Counted from the stretch's first letter, positions 1 through 7,966 are shown. The stretch: 29,912 nt of DNA from Bacillota bacterium (GCA_029555925.1 JAKPQU010000269.1:1-29912); one strand, 5' to 3'. Numbers and translations: made by a program. Notes: generated from the letters alone by a model not told the origin.

Positions 1-2
1 CT

Positions 3-86
3 TTTAATGCTGTAAAGTTGCCTATACCTAATAAAATTATCTCTAATATAGAATTACAAAAACACGTGCCTACGAATGAAAATTAA
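3..86 (+). CDS. Possible C-terminal end of an unknown gene (5' truncated by window edge)
   Basis: Frame 3 is open from the window edge to a TAA at 84-86 and encodes 27 residues containing NAVKLPIPNKIISNIELQK, which has an ordinary amino-acid mix. The other two plus frames stop within the first 15 bases. The tail is too short to assign to a family. It could be chance, since the stretch is A+T-rich. Confidence 0.3.
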   Translation, partial: FNAVKLPIPNKIISNIELQKHVPTNEN

Positions 87-185
87 GACCTCTTTGCCTT
101 ACTGCAAGCCAATCTCTAATTTTTACTTGTCAAACTTCCGTAAATTTATATGAAAATGATGAAGTTTGCACCTTCACTGGATGTT

Positions 186-220
186 GATTTTCATATTTGG
201 TTGTGACCGCTCCGGTCATG
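186..220 (+). repeat. Dispersed hairpin element, family GTTGTRRCC...GGTCAT, copy 1
   Basis: The 35 bases resemble 2642-2676 (plus) and 28613-28647 (minus). The core is GTTGTGACC, a short loop, then CGGTCATG. TGACCG at 204-209 pairs with CGGTCA at 213-218. No T-tract follows, so it is not a typical intrinsic terminator. Apart from this element and the heptads at 259-282, positions 87-278 show nothing I can name. Confidence 0.5.
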
Positions 221-258
221 TCTGTTAGTGAGATTTGATAGGTAAATTCTTGTTTTTT

Positions 259-282
259 CACGACTCACGACTTACGACTCAC
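259..282 (-). repeat. Heptad array (CGACTCA units), downstream of the HD-GYP gene
   Basis: Three units of CGACTCA/CGACTTA are seen on the plus strand; read on the minus strand they are GTGAGTC, GTAAGTC, GTGAGTC. The TGA stop of the minus-strand HD-GYP gene (281-279) lies at the start of this array, so the GTGA orientation follows the gene's 3' end. Confidence 0.75.
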
Positions 283-1451
283 TTTTCTATGTGGAATTCT
301 TCTATGTCTTTGAACTGTTCTTTTATTGCTATAAAGCGATCTTCCACATTGAGGAAAGCCGTAATAACATCTTCGTCAAATTGAGTTCCCCGTCCTTCAA
401 GTATAATTGCTTTTGCCTCATCATGGGACATTTTTTTACGGTACACCCTGTCCGACGTGAGGGCATCATATACGTCGGCTACTGCAACTATTCTTGCAGC
501 AAGCGGTATTTCTTCACCTTTGAGTTTTGCAGGATATCCATTACCGTCCCATCTTTCATGATGGTAATAGGCTATTTCCTTTCCCATACTCAGGAAACTT
601 GTTTCACCGTTACTTTCTTTCTGTAACATTTCTTCTGTTTCTTTAAGTGCATTTCCACCTATAACAGTATGAGTCTCTATTATAGATCTTTCATATGGTT
701 CTAGTTTCCCCGGTTTGAGCAGTACTGCATCAGGTACTCCCACCTTCCCCACATCATGGAGTGCGCTTGACGTATAAATATCATTTATAAAATTCTCATC
801 AATTTTATCTTTAAATTTTTCTTGATTTTTTATTTCAATAGCAATAAGTTTTGCATAATACTGCATTCTCTTTATATGAGCTCCTGTATCAGGATCTCTG
901 CTTTCTGCAAGTTTTGAAAGACCATGAATGGCCATTTCCTGGGTTTTTTGCAGATGGGCATTGCTTTTTTCCAGTTCTTTGTAAATTTTTTCCAGATTTT
1001 TATTGGTAAGTCCCAGTTTCTCCTGTGAATATTTCAATTCTCTTATCATCTGGTTAAAGGCTTCCGACAGGGCTCCGAATTCTTCTGTAGTATTTATTTC
1101 AACCATTACGTCCATATTGCCTTTTCTTATTTCATTTACTGCATACATCAAACGGGATATTGGTCTGCAGATAGTATCTTTTATGAATGAAGATATGATT
1201 ATTATAATAATAGCAGTTATACCTGCAATTATAAGAGAAATCCAGAGTTGTTCTTTTTCTATATCCAGTGTATTTAATTTTGATAAGGGAAGTTCGGAAA
1301 GCCATGTGTTATTCCTTAAAAAAGCCCTGTTTTTTTCATATTGTAAGAAGCTTGTAATAGATATGGAAAGAAGATTGATAAAGAGAAAAGAAAATATGAG
1401 CTTATTAGAAATAGACCAGTTTTTAAATTTAATCTTATTCCACAGGCTCAT
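279..1451 (-). CDS. Membrane-bound HAMP/HD-GYP cyclic-di-GMP phosphodiesterase
   Basis: Predicted to hydrolyse cyclic di-GMP at the inner face of the cytoplasmic membrane. Numbering from the chosen ATG: two membrane segments (about 17-37 and 69-91) flank only a ~30-residue outer loop, followed by a HAMP domain (about 92-143), a coiled coil (145-175) and an HD-GYP domain. Diagnostic motifs are SRDPDTGAH, SALHDVGK (metal-binding HD at 232-233), HHERWDGNGYP (297-307) and DVYDALTSDRVYR. An ATG 21 bases upstream (1472) is possible, but GGTGG lies 7 bases before the ATG at 1451 and nothing comparable precedes the upstream one. With so small an outer loop, the input is probably membrane-derived or comes through partners. 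The stop codon lies inside a heptad array. Family assignment is secure; in vivo activity is inferred. Confidence 0.93.
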   Translation of the reverse strand: MSLWNKIKFKNWSISNKLIFSFLFINLLSISITSFLQYEKNRAFLRNNTWLSELPLSKLNTLDIEKEQLWISLIIAGITAIIIIIISSFIKDTICRPISRLMYAVNEIRKGNMDVMVEINTTEEFGALSEAFNQMIRELKYSQEKLGLTNKNLEKIYKELEKSNAHLQKTQEMAIHGLSKLAESRDPDTGAHIKRMQYYAKLIAIEIKNQEKFKDKIDENFINDIYTSSALHDVGKVGVPDAVLLKPGKLEPYERSIIETHTVIGGNALKETEEMLQKESNGETSFLSMGKEIAYYHHERWDGNGYPAKLKGEEIPLAARIVAVADVYDALTSDRVYRKKMSHDEAKAIILEGRGTQFDEDVITAFLNVEDRFIAIKEQFKDIEEFHIEK

Positions 1452-1539
1452 TAATAAACCACCATTAATCATTATGAAGGTTGGCTGCTGAAAACTGAAT
1501 GCTATTTATTATACTATACTATTTATTTAAACTCAAGTG

Positions 1540-1747
1540 GATAGTGTTTTTTACGACAGATAAATTCATTTTTACTGGAAATTACACTTACTTTCATAAA
1601 TTTATTAATTACTGAGTAGTGAACAGTGAATGGTGAGTTAAGATTACTTTCACCCCTCACTAGTCACTTAAATTTTAATAAATTATGAAATAGACTATAA
1701 ATATGATTTTCATTACAATTGAATCTACTGTCATAAAAAACACTATC
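1540..1747. mobile_element. MITE-like palindromic element with a heptad array at its centre
   Basis: The outer 20 bases, GATAGTGTTTTTTACGACAG at 1540-1559, recur inverted at 1728-1747 with one mismatch. The similarity continues inward more loosely for about 65 bases per arm; both arms contain TTTCATAA followed by TTTATTAA. The centre (about 1612-1668) is a heptad array with GTGA units then TCAC units. The tetranucleotide AGTG flanks both sides (1536-1539 and 1748-1751), a possible target duplication. There is no coding capacity. A shorter related element lies at 17585-17733. Confidence 0.6.
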
Positions 1748-1756
1748 AGTGAAACA

Positions 1757-1785
1757 TTGACTTTCTCTGTTACTTCTGCTATATT
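1757..1785 (+). promoter_or_regulatory. Sigma70-type promoter, TTGACT-N17-TATATT
   Basis: TTGACT at 1757-1762 is followed after 17 bases by TATATT at 1780-1785, preceded by TG (an extended -10). It lies just outside the MITE-like element and just ahead of the 1789 gene. If real, transcription starts near 1792, which would put the first ATG (1789) upstream of the transcript and favour a downstream start. Confidence 0.45.
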
Positions 1786-1788
1786 TTT

Positions 1789-2580
1789 ATGAGAATATTT
1801 ATAATTTTAATATTTCTTTATTTACTTTCTCAAAAAGGAGACAGTGGTAATAAATTTCCTCCATGCTTACATTATTTTATGATATTGAAATATAAATTAG
1901 CAGTTGGTCAATCTTCTAAATATAAAACTATAGTTCAGTCTTTGCGTGAAGCCAGAGAAGGCAGTTATTATGAAAAACTTGACAGCAAAATGGAAATGAC
2001 TATGACCCAGAATGTTGTAAAAGTTCATAGTAATGGAATAATGGAAATAAAAGTATCTATAGATTCTTCTTCTTTATGGAAAAATGGACATCAGATTTCT
2101 ATAAGTAACAAAGGTAAAACCTTTAATATGAAGATGGCTGATAACGGAGAAATAACAGAATCTTCTGTTACAGGTCCTCAGAGTCCTCCATCCTTTCCGG
2201 AAAAGGATATTAATCCCGGTGATACGTGGAGCAGTGAAAAAGAAATTTCTCTTCCTTCCCAGCCGAAAGGTGCAAAGTTAAAAACTTTATATAAATTTGA
2301 AGGATTGGAAAAATTTAATGGTTTTGATTGTGCTAAAATAATTGTAAATACTGAAGAAGTTAATTTTAATTTTGATGAAGGTGTAACTCAGTCAATAGGT
2401 GGTCATGGTGTTACTTATTTTGCCTACGGAGAGGGGAAATTGATAAAATCAGAAGTTAATACCTATACAAAAACTTCTCTTTCGGAGGCAGAAATAAAAG
2501 TAACTACCATGGTTATAGTAAATCATCTCGGACAGATAGAGGAAAAACCGGTAATGCAGGATTTTCTGTTTGCCCTGTAA
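1789..2580 (+). CDS. Predicted exported beta-rich protein, DUF6263-like
   Basis: From the first ATG the product is 263 residues. The body resembles DUF6263-type secreted proteins as I remember them: an opening LKYKLAVGQSSKYKT strand, alternating beta strands, a PGDTWSSEKEISLP segment, and FEGLEKFNGFDCAKIIV. The function of that family is unknown. The start is uncertain. The ATG at 1789 gives a short hydrophobic N-terminus (RIFIILIFLYLL) that could be a signal peptide, but a good promoter at 1757-1785 would begin transcription at about that codon. A second in-frame ATG at 1879 begins right at the conserved region but would lack a signal. The good SD AAGGAG at 1835-1840 faces a 12-codon GTG mini-ORF (1844) whose TGA overlaps the ATG at 1879. 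Either coupling or N-terminal decay is possible. Confidence 0.6.
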   Translation: MRIFIILIFLYLLSQKGDSGNKFPPCLHYFMILKYKLAVGQSSKYKTIVQSLREAREGSYYEKLDSKMEMTMTQNVVKVHSNGIMEIKVSIDSSSLWKNGHQISISNKGKTFNMKMADNGEITESSVTGPQSPPSFPEKDINPGDTWSSEKEISLPSQPKGAKLKTLYKFEGLEKFNGFDCAKIIVNTEEVNFNFDEGVTQSIGGHGVTYFAYGEGKLIKSEVNTYTKTSLSEAEIKVTTMVIVNHLGQIEEKPVMQDFLFAL

Positions 2581-2641
2581 ATGAGTAAATATTTATATAA
2601 GATATAAGAATCGTAACAAGTAACGCGGGACAGGAGGGACT

Positions 2642-2676
2642 GATTCTCGTTCTTTGTTGTGGCCAGATGGTCATGG
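2642..2676 (+). repeat. Dispersed hairpin element, family GTTGTRRCC...GGTCAT, copy 2
   Basis: GATTCTCGTTCTTTGTTGTG followed by GCCAGATGGTCATGG. It is close to the minus-strand copy at 28613-28647 and to 186-220. TGGCC pairs with GGTCA through one G-U, so the hairpin is kept although bases differ from copy 1. Confidence 0.55.
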
Positions 2677-2709
2677 TTATGGGCGAACATTTTGAGTTTT
2701 TCGTAATTT

Positions 2710-2737
2710 TTGATGTTTATATAAAATATGTTATACT
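2710..2737 (+). promoter_or_regulatory. Promoter for the 2898 gene, TTGATG-N16-TATACT
   Basis: TTGATG at 2710-2715 and TATACT at 2732-2737 are spaced 16 bases apart, with TG before the -10. This implies a ~150-nt leader before the start at 2898. The leader (2744-2897) contains an imperfect direct repeat (CGCTACTCCGCAGAGGTG and CGCTACTGCAAGGTGG) that I cannot assign to any riboswitch class. Confidence 0.5.
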
Positions 2738-2883
2738 CTCTAACTATACTTTTGCAGAATTTTGAAAAACCGCTACTCCGCAGAGGTGCACAGTCATGCG
2801 CTACTGCAAGGTGGCATAAGGTTTTGTGAAAAAAATACAAAAGTTATAGTCTCTAAATTTTTCTTGAAATTGAAAGAGAGAAC

Positions 2884-2895
2884 CTGTTTAAACAG
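2884..2895. promoter_or_regulatory. Perfect 12-bp palindrome directly before a start codon
   Basis: CTGTTTAAACAG ends two bases before the ATG at 2898. It may be a repressor operator or a structure covering the ribosome site. No strong SD is visible here; AAGAGAG lies about 17 bases upstream of the ATG. Confidence 0.35.
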
Positions 2896-2897
2896 TT

Positions 2898-3527
2898 ATG
2901 GATGAAAATATAAGAACAATAGTGCTGGATGGTCTGTCCTCTTTATTTAAAGAAGGGAATTTTATTTCTCAGGCTCCCCTGATGGATATATATCTTAAAG
3001 AGCCTGAAAAAATAATTAAAAGTACACCTGCAGAATTAAATCTTACAGATGTACAGAGAGTAAATACACTTAAAATAGCTGAAACAGTTGCTTTCGTAAA
3101 TCTCTCTCTTAAAAATATACCGGTAGAAAAGCTTATAATACCATCTTTATTGTCCTGTATAGAACTATCTGTATGGGAAAACCAACCGGAAGGTAAAGAA
3201 ATAATTGCATCTTCTTTCTGCCAATATCCCGTTTATGCCCTTCCAATATTTATAGATTTTTATTTTAAAACGTCATCTATACCGTCAAATTCCAATGGAG
3301 AGGTTGAAAAGATAATTTATTCCATAAGAAAATTAATTTCTTCAAAAAAATACAAAGATATTTTTTCAAAGATTTCGCAGGAAATGATAAGAAAACAGGC
3401 AGAGGAAGAATGGCTTGTTTACAGACCATGCAGGGGAGTTAAATGGACAGGCATTACCAGTTTTATTTTATCAAGAGAAGAGGCCATAATAAAATCATTG
3501 AAAATTTTAATGAATTTAAACGTATAG
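2898..3527 (+). CDS. Conserved-looking hypothetical protein, cytoplasmic
   Basis: 209 residues with no signal peptide or membrane segment. I do not recognise a family. The protein is mostly predicted helical. A C-terminal segment contains EEWLVYRPCRGVKWTGITSF, rich in aromatic and basic residues, which looks like a conserved functional patch. Codon use matches the neighbours and the frame is fully open, so this is probably a real gene. It is a single-gene unit with its own promoter (2710-2737), and the next gene is about 280 bases away. Function unknown. Confidence 0.65.
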   Translation: MDENIRTIVLDGLSSLFKEGNFISQAPLMDIYLKEPEKIIKSTPAELNLTDVQRVNTLKIAETVAFVNLSLKNIPVEKLIIPSLLSCIELSVWENQPEGKEIIASSFCQYPVYALPIFIDFYFKTSSIPSNSNGEVEKIIYSIRKLISSKKYKDIFSKISQEMIRKQAEEEWLVYRPCRGVKWTGITSFILSREEAIIKSLKILMNLNV

Positions 3528-3588
3528 TAATTTTCATTTGGCGTAAAATAAAGCTTTAGGTAAAAACTACGTAGAAGCAATTTATCTA

Positions 3589-3660
3589 CTTAGTACCGTA
3601 ACAGGTAAAAGGGTATCCATAAAAAGCTTCTGCCTGGCGGGCTCTGGAGAAGAAAAATTA
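3589..3660 (+). repeat. Dispersed element CTTAGTACCG...TTCTGCCTG, copy 1
   Basis: 72 bases matching 29815-29887 over the full length at roughly three quarters identity, with one single-base gap. Invariant blocks are CTTAGTACCG, ACAGGTAAA, CCAT, AGCTTCTGCCTG, GGCTCT and GAAGAAAAAT. The central GCCTG...GGGC can form a small hairpin that is also possible in the other copy (GCCTGACAGGC). The surrounding gap 3528-3770 holds nothing else I can name. Confidence 0.6.
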
Positions 3661-3770
3661 GTTTTTTATATAGAATTAAAAATTAAATAAGGGCTAATTT
3701 ATTGTCTGTAAATAATTTATAAAATAAATTTGCCTGTAAGAAGGAAAGGGATAATAAGTGGAGAATTTCA

Positions 3771-3821
3771 ATGTTTAGCTATTTTTCTACAAAAATCAGG
3801 TGTTTAAATTTATGTATTTAA
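3771..3821 (+). CDS. Possible 16-residue leader ORF overlapping the next gene's start
   Basis: An ATG at 3771 is preceded by GGAG with 7 bases of spacing, the best SD in this gap. It opens a 16-codon frame (MFSYFSTKIRCLNLCI) ending at TAA 3819-3821, past the likely start of the next gene at 3812 in another frame. It may couple translation to the downstream gene, or be a remnant of a frameshifted N-terminus. Confidence 0.25.
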   Translation: MFSYFSTKIRCLNLCI

Positions 3822-4447
3822 GAGATATTATTGAGAAATATTATGATGCGTCGCTGAAAAGTAATCACAAAATACATAGAGGTCTATGTAATAAAGTTAT
3901 GAAAGAATATCCGGATCTTATTGATTTACTTGAAGAAACTGCTATAGAAATAGTCAGTAATAATGAATCGGAGATCCTTGATATTATAGAAGGTTGCGAA
4001 GATGTATTTGAACTGGAAGAAGAAATAAATGATTTCCTGGTATCAGAAATAGTAGCTTCCTATTTTACAGGCTTTATATGGCATTATGTCGTTCAAAATA
4101 AGGAACAGATAGATGAAATGATTAAAAACGGTGCCTTTGATAATGAAGAAGTCTTAACAGAAGATGACTTTATAAAATATAATGTGGAAGTAGAGAGAAT
4201 ATTATTTGACGAAGATACAAATTTCAGTGAAAGAATCAAAGAACTTTCCGGAAAATACGGAATAGAATTTGAAGATGAACTGGATAGTGAAGGAGCAAAG
4301 TTAACCAGAAGTGAGATCATTTTGAGTTATGCCATATCAGGAGAAGATTTTCCGGATTATATAGAGAATTTCTTAAAAAGAAAAAAACTCGATGATATTC
4401 CCAAGCATAAAATAATAACTATGGCGAGGATGAATTTGATACCTTAA
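3812..4447 (+). CDS. Acidic hypothetical protein, cytoplasmic
   Basis: 211 residues from the ATG at 3812, which has AGGTG about 9 bases upstream; a GTG at 3800 would add four residues. No signal or membrane segment. The protein is strongly acidic (runs such as EDDFIKYNVEVE and FEDELDSEG) and probably all-helical. I recognise no domain. The last third (LTRSEIILSYAISGEDFPDY) looks like a compact helical bundle. It follows a possible leader ORF (3771-3821) and precedes a heptad hairpin. The frame is clean and composition matches the neighbours, so it is likely a real gene of unknown function. Confidence 0.65.
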   Translation: MYLRDIIEKYYDASLKSNHKIHRGLCNKVMKEYPDLIDLLEETAIEIVSNNESEILDIIEGCEDVFELEEEINDFLVSEIVASYFTGFIWHYVVQNKEQIDEMIKNGAFDNEEVLTEDDFIKYNVEVERILFDEDTNFSERIKELSGKYGIEFEDELDSEGAKLTRSEIILSYAISGEDFPDYIENFLKRKKLDDIPKHKIITMARMNLIP

Positions 4448-4458
4448 CTCTTAAAGAG

Positions 4459-4586
4459 TGAATAGTGAGTAGTGAGCTAAAACCTGTTCACCACTCAACA
4501 ATTACTGTTCACCGGATAATTTAAATCTATAGGAATTTATTATATGGTTGAGAGTTGAGAGTGCAAGGTTAATTTCAAGTCTCAAC
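4459..4586. repeat. Two heptad inverted pairs between genes
   Basis: First pair: a GTGA-type arm at 4459-4476 (AGTGAGT units) faces a TCAC-type arm at 4492-4511 (ACTGTTCA end), forming an imperfect hairpin. Second pair: GTTGAGA twice at 4547-4560 faces TCTCAAC at 4580-4586. The array begins about 10 bases after the stop of the 3812 gene, consistent with the orientation rule seen elsewhere. Confidence 0.65.
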
Positions 4587-4676
4587 TTTAAACAACTCGC
4601 CCGAAGAGCGTTAATTTCGTTATATTGATTAAGATGGTATGAAGAATGTTTGCAAAAGCTAGTAGGAGGAGAATGT

Positions 4677-6305
4677 ATGCCGGTAGTTTGTCCTAAATGT
4701 AGTACGAAAAATAAGCCAGATAGTGTGAAATGTTCTAAGTGTGGTATATCTTTGGTTAAAACTGTAAAAGCCGGTAGTCTTAAAGCTGGCACTGTAATAG
4801 GTAAAAGATATGTTGTAACGGGAACCCTTCGGTCTGATGAACTGGAAGCTCTTTATAAAGGCAAAGATAATCAAATGAAGGATCAATGTATGATTCATGA
4901 AATAATTGTACCTGAGACTTCTGCTGAAAAACTCAGGGATGCTGCTATGAAATTTAAAAAAGAGGCCAGTTTGCTGGCATCTATAGATCATCCCAACCTG
5001 CTTAAAGTCAGGGAGTTTTTTGCCGGTAAAGGCCGCTGTTATCTTGTGACAGATTATTTTGAAGGTGAAAGCCTTCTGTCACTTCTGAATAAAGAAGGTA
5101 AGGGATTTCCTGAATTGAAAGTAATGGGGTGGGCTGCACAGATACTGGGTGCTCTCGGTGATCTTCACAAACATGATCCTGAAGTATTATATATAGATCT
5201 GGAACCTGACAATATACTGGTAAGTGAAGCAGATGAGCAGATAGTACTCTTAAATGCAGGACTGAAAAGAAAAGTTCTCGGACAGGAGAAAGGTAAAGTA
5301 ACTGCCATTACGTCAAGTTATCTTCCTCCCGAGTATTATAAAGGTTATGTGGCGGCAACTACAGATTTATATGCTCTTGCTGCTACCATGCATCATCTTC
5401 TTACCGGAAAAAAACCGACACCTTTTAAATTTGCTTCTATAAGAGAAGAAAGACCGGAAGTGTCCGTGGCTATTGATACTATTATAATGACAGCTCTGGA
5501 TAAGAAACATACAAACAGATATCAGAATGCTCTGGATATGCTTCAGGCTTTTGCCGAAATAATTCATACTCCAAAGAATATGGTTTTAATACCTGCCGGG
5601 TCTTTCTGGATGGGCAGCAATACAGGTGAAGAAAATGAAAAGCCTGTTCATAAAGTTAATCTTAACAGTTATTATATTGATAAATATCCTGTTACAAATG
5701 CAGAATTTGACAGATTTATCCAGGAATCAGGTTATAAAGGTAAAGGAGAATGGAAAAAATATTTTACTAAAGCTACTAAAAATCATCCTGTTGTTGCAGT
5801 TAACTGGTTTGAAGCAGCAGCCTATGCAGAATGGGCAGGTAAAAGGCTCCCCAGTGAAGCAGAATGGGAAAAGGCAGCAAGAGGCAATGATATGAGAAAA
5901 TATCCATGGGGAAATAAATGGGAGAAAAATAAATGTAATACTCCCGATTTGAATGACCCTGAAATAATGAAGAAACGTGTTGATATATATGATGGTAAAG
6001 GCACTACTCCTGTAGGTTCTTTCCCTGATGGAGCAAGTCCCTATGGCGTAATGGATATGGCCGGGCAGGTATGGGAATGGTGTGCAGATTGGTACGATGA
6101 AAATTACTACAATAAGGTAGGGAAGACCTGTGATAATCCCAGAGGCCCCGAACTGGGCGAATACAGAGCTTTAAGAGGAGGCGCATGGGGTAATCTTATG
6201 GGAGCCTGCAGGTGCACATGTCGTTCTTATAGCCAGAAACCTGACTATATTAATTTTAATGTAGGATTCAGGTGTGTTAAAGATACGGAAAGTTATGCGA
6301 CGTAA
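4677..6305 (+). CDS. Zinc-ribbon / pseudokinase / FGE-like (sulfatase-modifying-factor) fusion protein
   Basis: 542 residues from the ATG at 4677; AGGAGG lies 7 bases upstream. Domains: a zinc ribbon with CPKC and CSKC (C5, C8, C19, C22); a protein-kinase fold (about 45-295); an FGE-sulfatase domain (about 302-537) with NMVLIPAGSFWMGS, RLPSEAEWEKAARG, MDMAGQVWEWCADWY, ALRGGAW and NVGFRC. The kinase part looks inactive: the glycine loop is lost, the beta-3 lysine position reads CMIHEI, HRDLKPEN reads YIDLEPDN, and DFG reads LNAG. FGE-fold domains either convert cysteine to formylglycine or act as binding modules. Cysteines occur near the usual site (GACRCTCR), but I cannot tell whether the domain is catalytic. 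Kinase-FGE fusions are known (chlamydial Pkn1), so the novelty is the kinase decay. The stop codon sits in a heptad array. Confidence 0.88.
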   Translation: MPVVCPKCSTKNKPDSVKCSKCGISLVKTVKAGSLKAGTVIGKRYVVTGTLRSDELEALYKGKDNQMKDQCMIHEIIVPETSAEKLRDAAMKFKKEASLLASIDHPNLLKVREFFAGKGRCYLVTDYFEGESLLSLLNKEGKGFPELKVMGWAAQILGALGDLHKHDPEVLYIDLEPDNILVSEADEQIVLLNAGLKRKVLGQEKGKVTAITSSYLPPEYYKGYVAATTDLYALAATMHHLLTGKKPTPFKFASIREERPEVSVAIDTIIMTALDKKHTNRYQNALDMLQAFAEIIHTPKNMVLIPAGSFWMGSNTGEENEKPVHKVNLNSYYIDKYPVTNAEFDRFIQESGYKGKGEWKKYFTKATKNHPVVAVNWFEAAAYAEWAGKRLPSEAEWEKAARGNDMRKYPWGNKWEKNKCNTPDLNDPEIMKKRVDIYDGKGTTPVGSFPDGASPYGVMDMAGQVWEWCADWYDENYYNKVGKTCDNPRGPELGEYRALRGGAWGNLMGACRCTCRSYSQKPDYINFNVGFRCVKDTESYAT

Positions 6306-6387
6306 TGCGTAATGCGTAATGCGTAATGGATGAACAACTATTATCGTGTCACGCGTCACGCGTCACGCGTCACGCGTCACGCGTCAC
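6302..6387. repeat. Heptad inverted array: GTAATGC arm, then GCGTCAC arm
   Basis: Units GTAATGC start at 6302, 6309 and 6316, with GTAATGG at 6323. Then GTGTCAC at 6346 and five GCGTCAC units at 6353, 6360, 6367, 6374 and 6381 lie in exact 7-nt register. The first arm contains the stop codon of the upstream gene; the second ends five bases before the ATG at 6392. Translating through the second arm produces an artefactual HASRVTRHASRVT leader. Confidence 0.9.
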
Positions 6388-6391
6388 GTAT

Positions 6392-7966
6392 ATGTTAAAA
6401 ACAATATTATTTCTCGTATTTTTTCTTTTCCTTATTATTTTAAATGTTTCCTGTAATAACTCTGAAAAAAAATCTGTCCTTATCCTCTCTCTGAGAGCTG
6501 ATCCTGTTTATTTGAACCCTGTTTTGGCCCATGAAATACCTTCTATGATGGTCAATCAATGGATATTTAATTCCCTTGTCAGACTTGATGAAAACCTTCA
6601 CCCTGTCCCTGATCTTGCTGATAGCTGGCAAATATCTGAAGACGGAAAAAGGATTGTTTTTCATTTGAAAAAGAATGTACTATGGCATGACGGACATGCT
6701 TTTACTGCAGAAGATGTAAAGTTTACCCTGGAGCTTGTACTTTCTGAAAAGACCAATACTTATAACAGAGGGCTGTTTATGGTAGACGATAAACCTGTAA
6801 TAGCCCGTGTTATAGATGAATATACGGTGGAAATAATTATGGCCAAACCTTTTGCTCCATTGCTGGCAAATCTATCTGTTCTCGGTATGGTACCGGAACA
6901 TATTCTGAAGGATCAGGATGTAAATCTTTCCGATTTTAACTCTTCACCTGTAGGGACAGGGCCTTTTAAATTTAAAGACTGGAAAGTTGGTGAACTTGTC
7001 ACTCTTTCTGCAAACGACAGATTTTTTAGAGGTAAACCTTCCCTTGAAGAAGTAGTTTTCAGGATAATTCCTTCTACGGAAGGAAGGCTTATTGCCCTTG
7101 AAACAGGGCAGATTGATGCAGGAGAAATTCCACAGAAAGATTATGAGAGAATGTCTCAGCTTCCTGAATTGAATATTTACAGGTGGTATGATTTAAGCTA
7201 TTATTATCTGGGCTTTGATCTTACCAATCCTCTTTTTGAAAAGAAAGAAATCAGAAAGGCTCTGAATTATGCTGTTCAGAAAGAGAAAATTATATCTTCT
7301 GTCCTTATGGGCTATGGTAAGGTTGCTACAGGGCCGATTCCGTATTCGTCGTGGGCCTATAGTTCCGATGTAGAAGATTATGAATATAATCCCGATATGG
7401 CGCGGGCAATTTTCAGACATGAAGGATGGATTCCGGGAAAAGACGGAATTCTTATGAGAAATGGCAAAAAATTTTCTTTTACCATTCATTACGGTCAGGG
7501 CAGTGAAAATTCGGAAAAAGTGTGTATTTATATACAGCATTTCCTCAAAGAAATAGGAGTGGAAGTTAAAATAAGGCCTGTAGAGTTCAGTGTTCTTGTT
7601 ACTGAAATAGCAAATCCCGGTAAGTTTGAAGGAATACTTCTGGACTGGATAGAAAATCCGGACCCCGACTGTTTTGTTGAATGGGGCAGTGATCAGGTCA
7701 AACATGGTATGAATTTTATGTCCTATTCGAACAGAGAAGTAGATAAACTGTTACAGGAAGCCAGAACTACTATGGATATAAATAGAAGAAAAGAACTTTA
7801 CGGGAAATTTCAAAAGATAATAACAGAAGATGCACCTTATATATTTCTGTGGTATTCAGAAACCATGATGGGTGTAAACAGAAGAATAAAAAATGTTTCA
7901 AAACCAAGTCCGGCAGGGCTTTTCCTGGAACCGGAGAAGATAAAGGTGGTGAAGGGTGAAGAGTGA
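6392..7966 (+). CDS. ABC transporter substrate-binding lipoprotein, family 5 (oligopeptide/dipeptide type)
   Basis: 524 residues starting at MLKTILFLV. The hydrophobic N-terminus ends in LNVSC, a near-canonical lipobox with C21 as the lipidated residue, so it is probably membrane-anchored and periplasmic. Family-5 signatures include LADSWQISEDGKRIVFHLKK, VLWHDGHAFTAEDVKFTLE, GTGPFKFKDWK and EARTTMDINRRKELYGKFQ. It binds peptides or another small ligand for import; the substrate cannot be read from sequence. A longer reading from 6326 only translates the heptad array and is rejected. No SD is visible: the bases before the ATG are array. The 3' end runs into another array that supplies the stop. 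A matching permease follows at 8094. Confidence 0.93.
   Translation: MLKTILFLVFFLFLIILNVSCNNSEKKSVLILSLRADPVYLNPVLAHEIPSMMVNQWIFNSLVRLDENLHPVPDLADSWQISEDGKRIVFHLKKNVLWHDGHAFTAEDVKFTLELVLSEKTNTYNRGLFMVDDKPVIARVIDEYTVEIIMAKPFAPLLANLSVLGMVPEHILKDQDVNLSDFNSSPVGTGPFKFKDWKVGELVTLSANDRFFRGKPSLEEVVFRIIPSTEGRLIALETGQIDAGEIPQKDYERMSQLPELNIYRWYDLSYYYLGFDLTNPLFEKKEIRKALNYAVQKEKIISSVLMGYGKVATGPIPYSSWAYSSDVEDYEYNPDMARAIFRHEGWIPGKDGILMRNGKKFSFTIHYGQGSENSEKVCIYIQHFLKEIGVEVKIRPVEFSVLVTEIANPGKFEGILLDWIENPDPDCFVEWGSDQVKHGMNFMSYSNREVDKLLQEARTTMDINRRKELYGKFQKIITEDAPYIFLWYSETMMGVNRRIKNVSKPSPAGLFLEPEKIKVVKGEE

Noticed and set aside
1003..1491. 162-codon plus-strand ORF
   Set aside because: Antisense to the HD-GYP gene, whose motifs and codon use are clear.
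2523..2840. 105-codon minus-strand ORF
   Set aside because: It covers a promoter and a dispersed repeat and has no family resemblance; its RVTCYD stretch comes from heptad-like sequence.
6326..6391. N-terminal extension of the peptide-binding protein (contains HASRVTRHASRVT)
   Set aside because: It is only the translation of a GCGTCAC heptad array; the lipoprotein signal starts at 6392.
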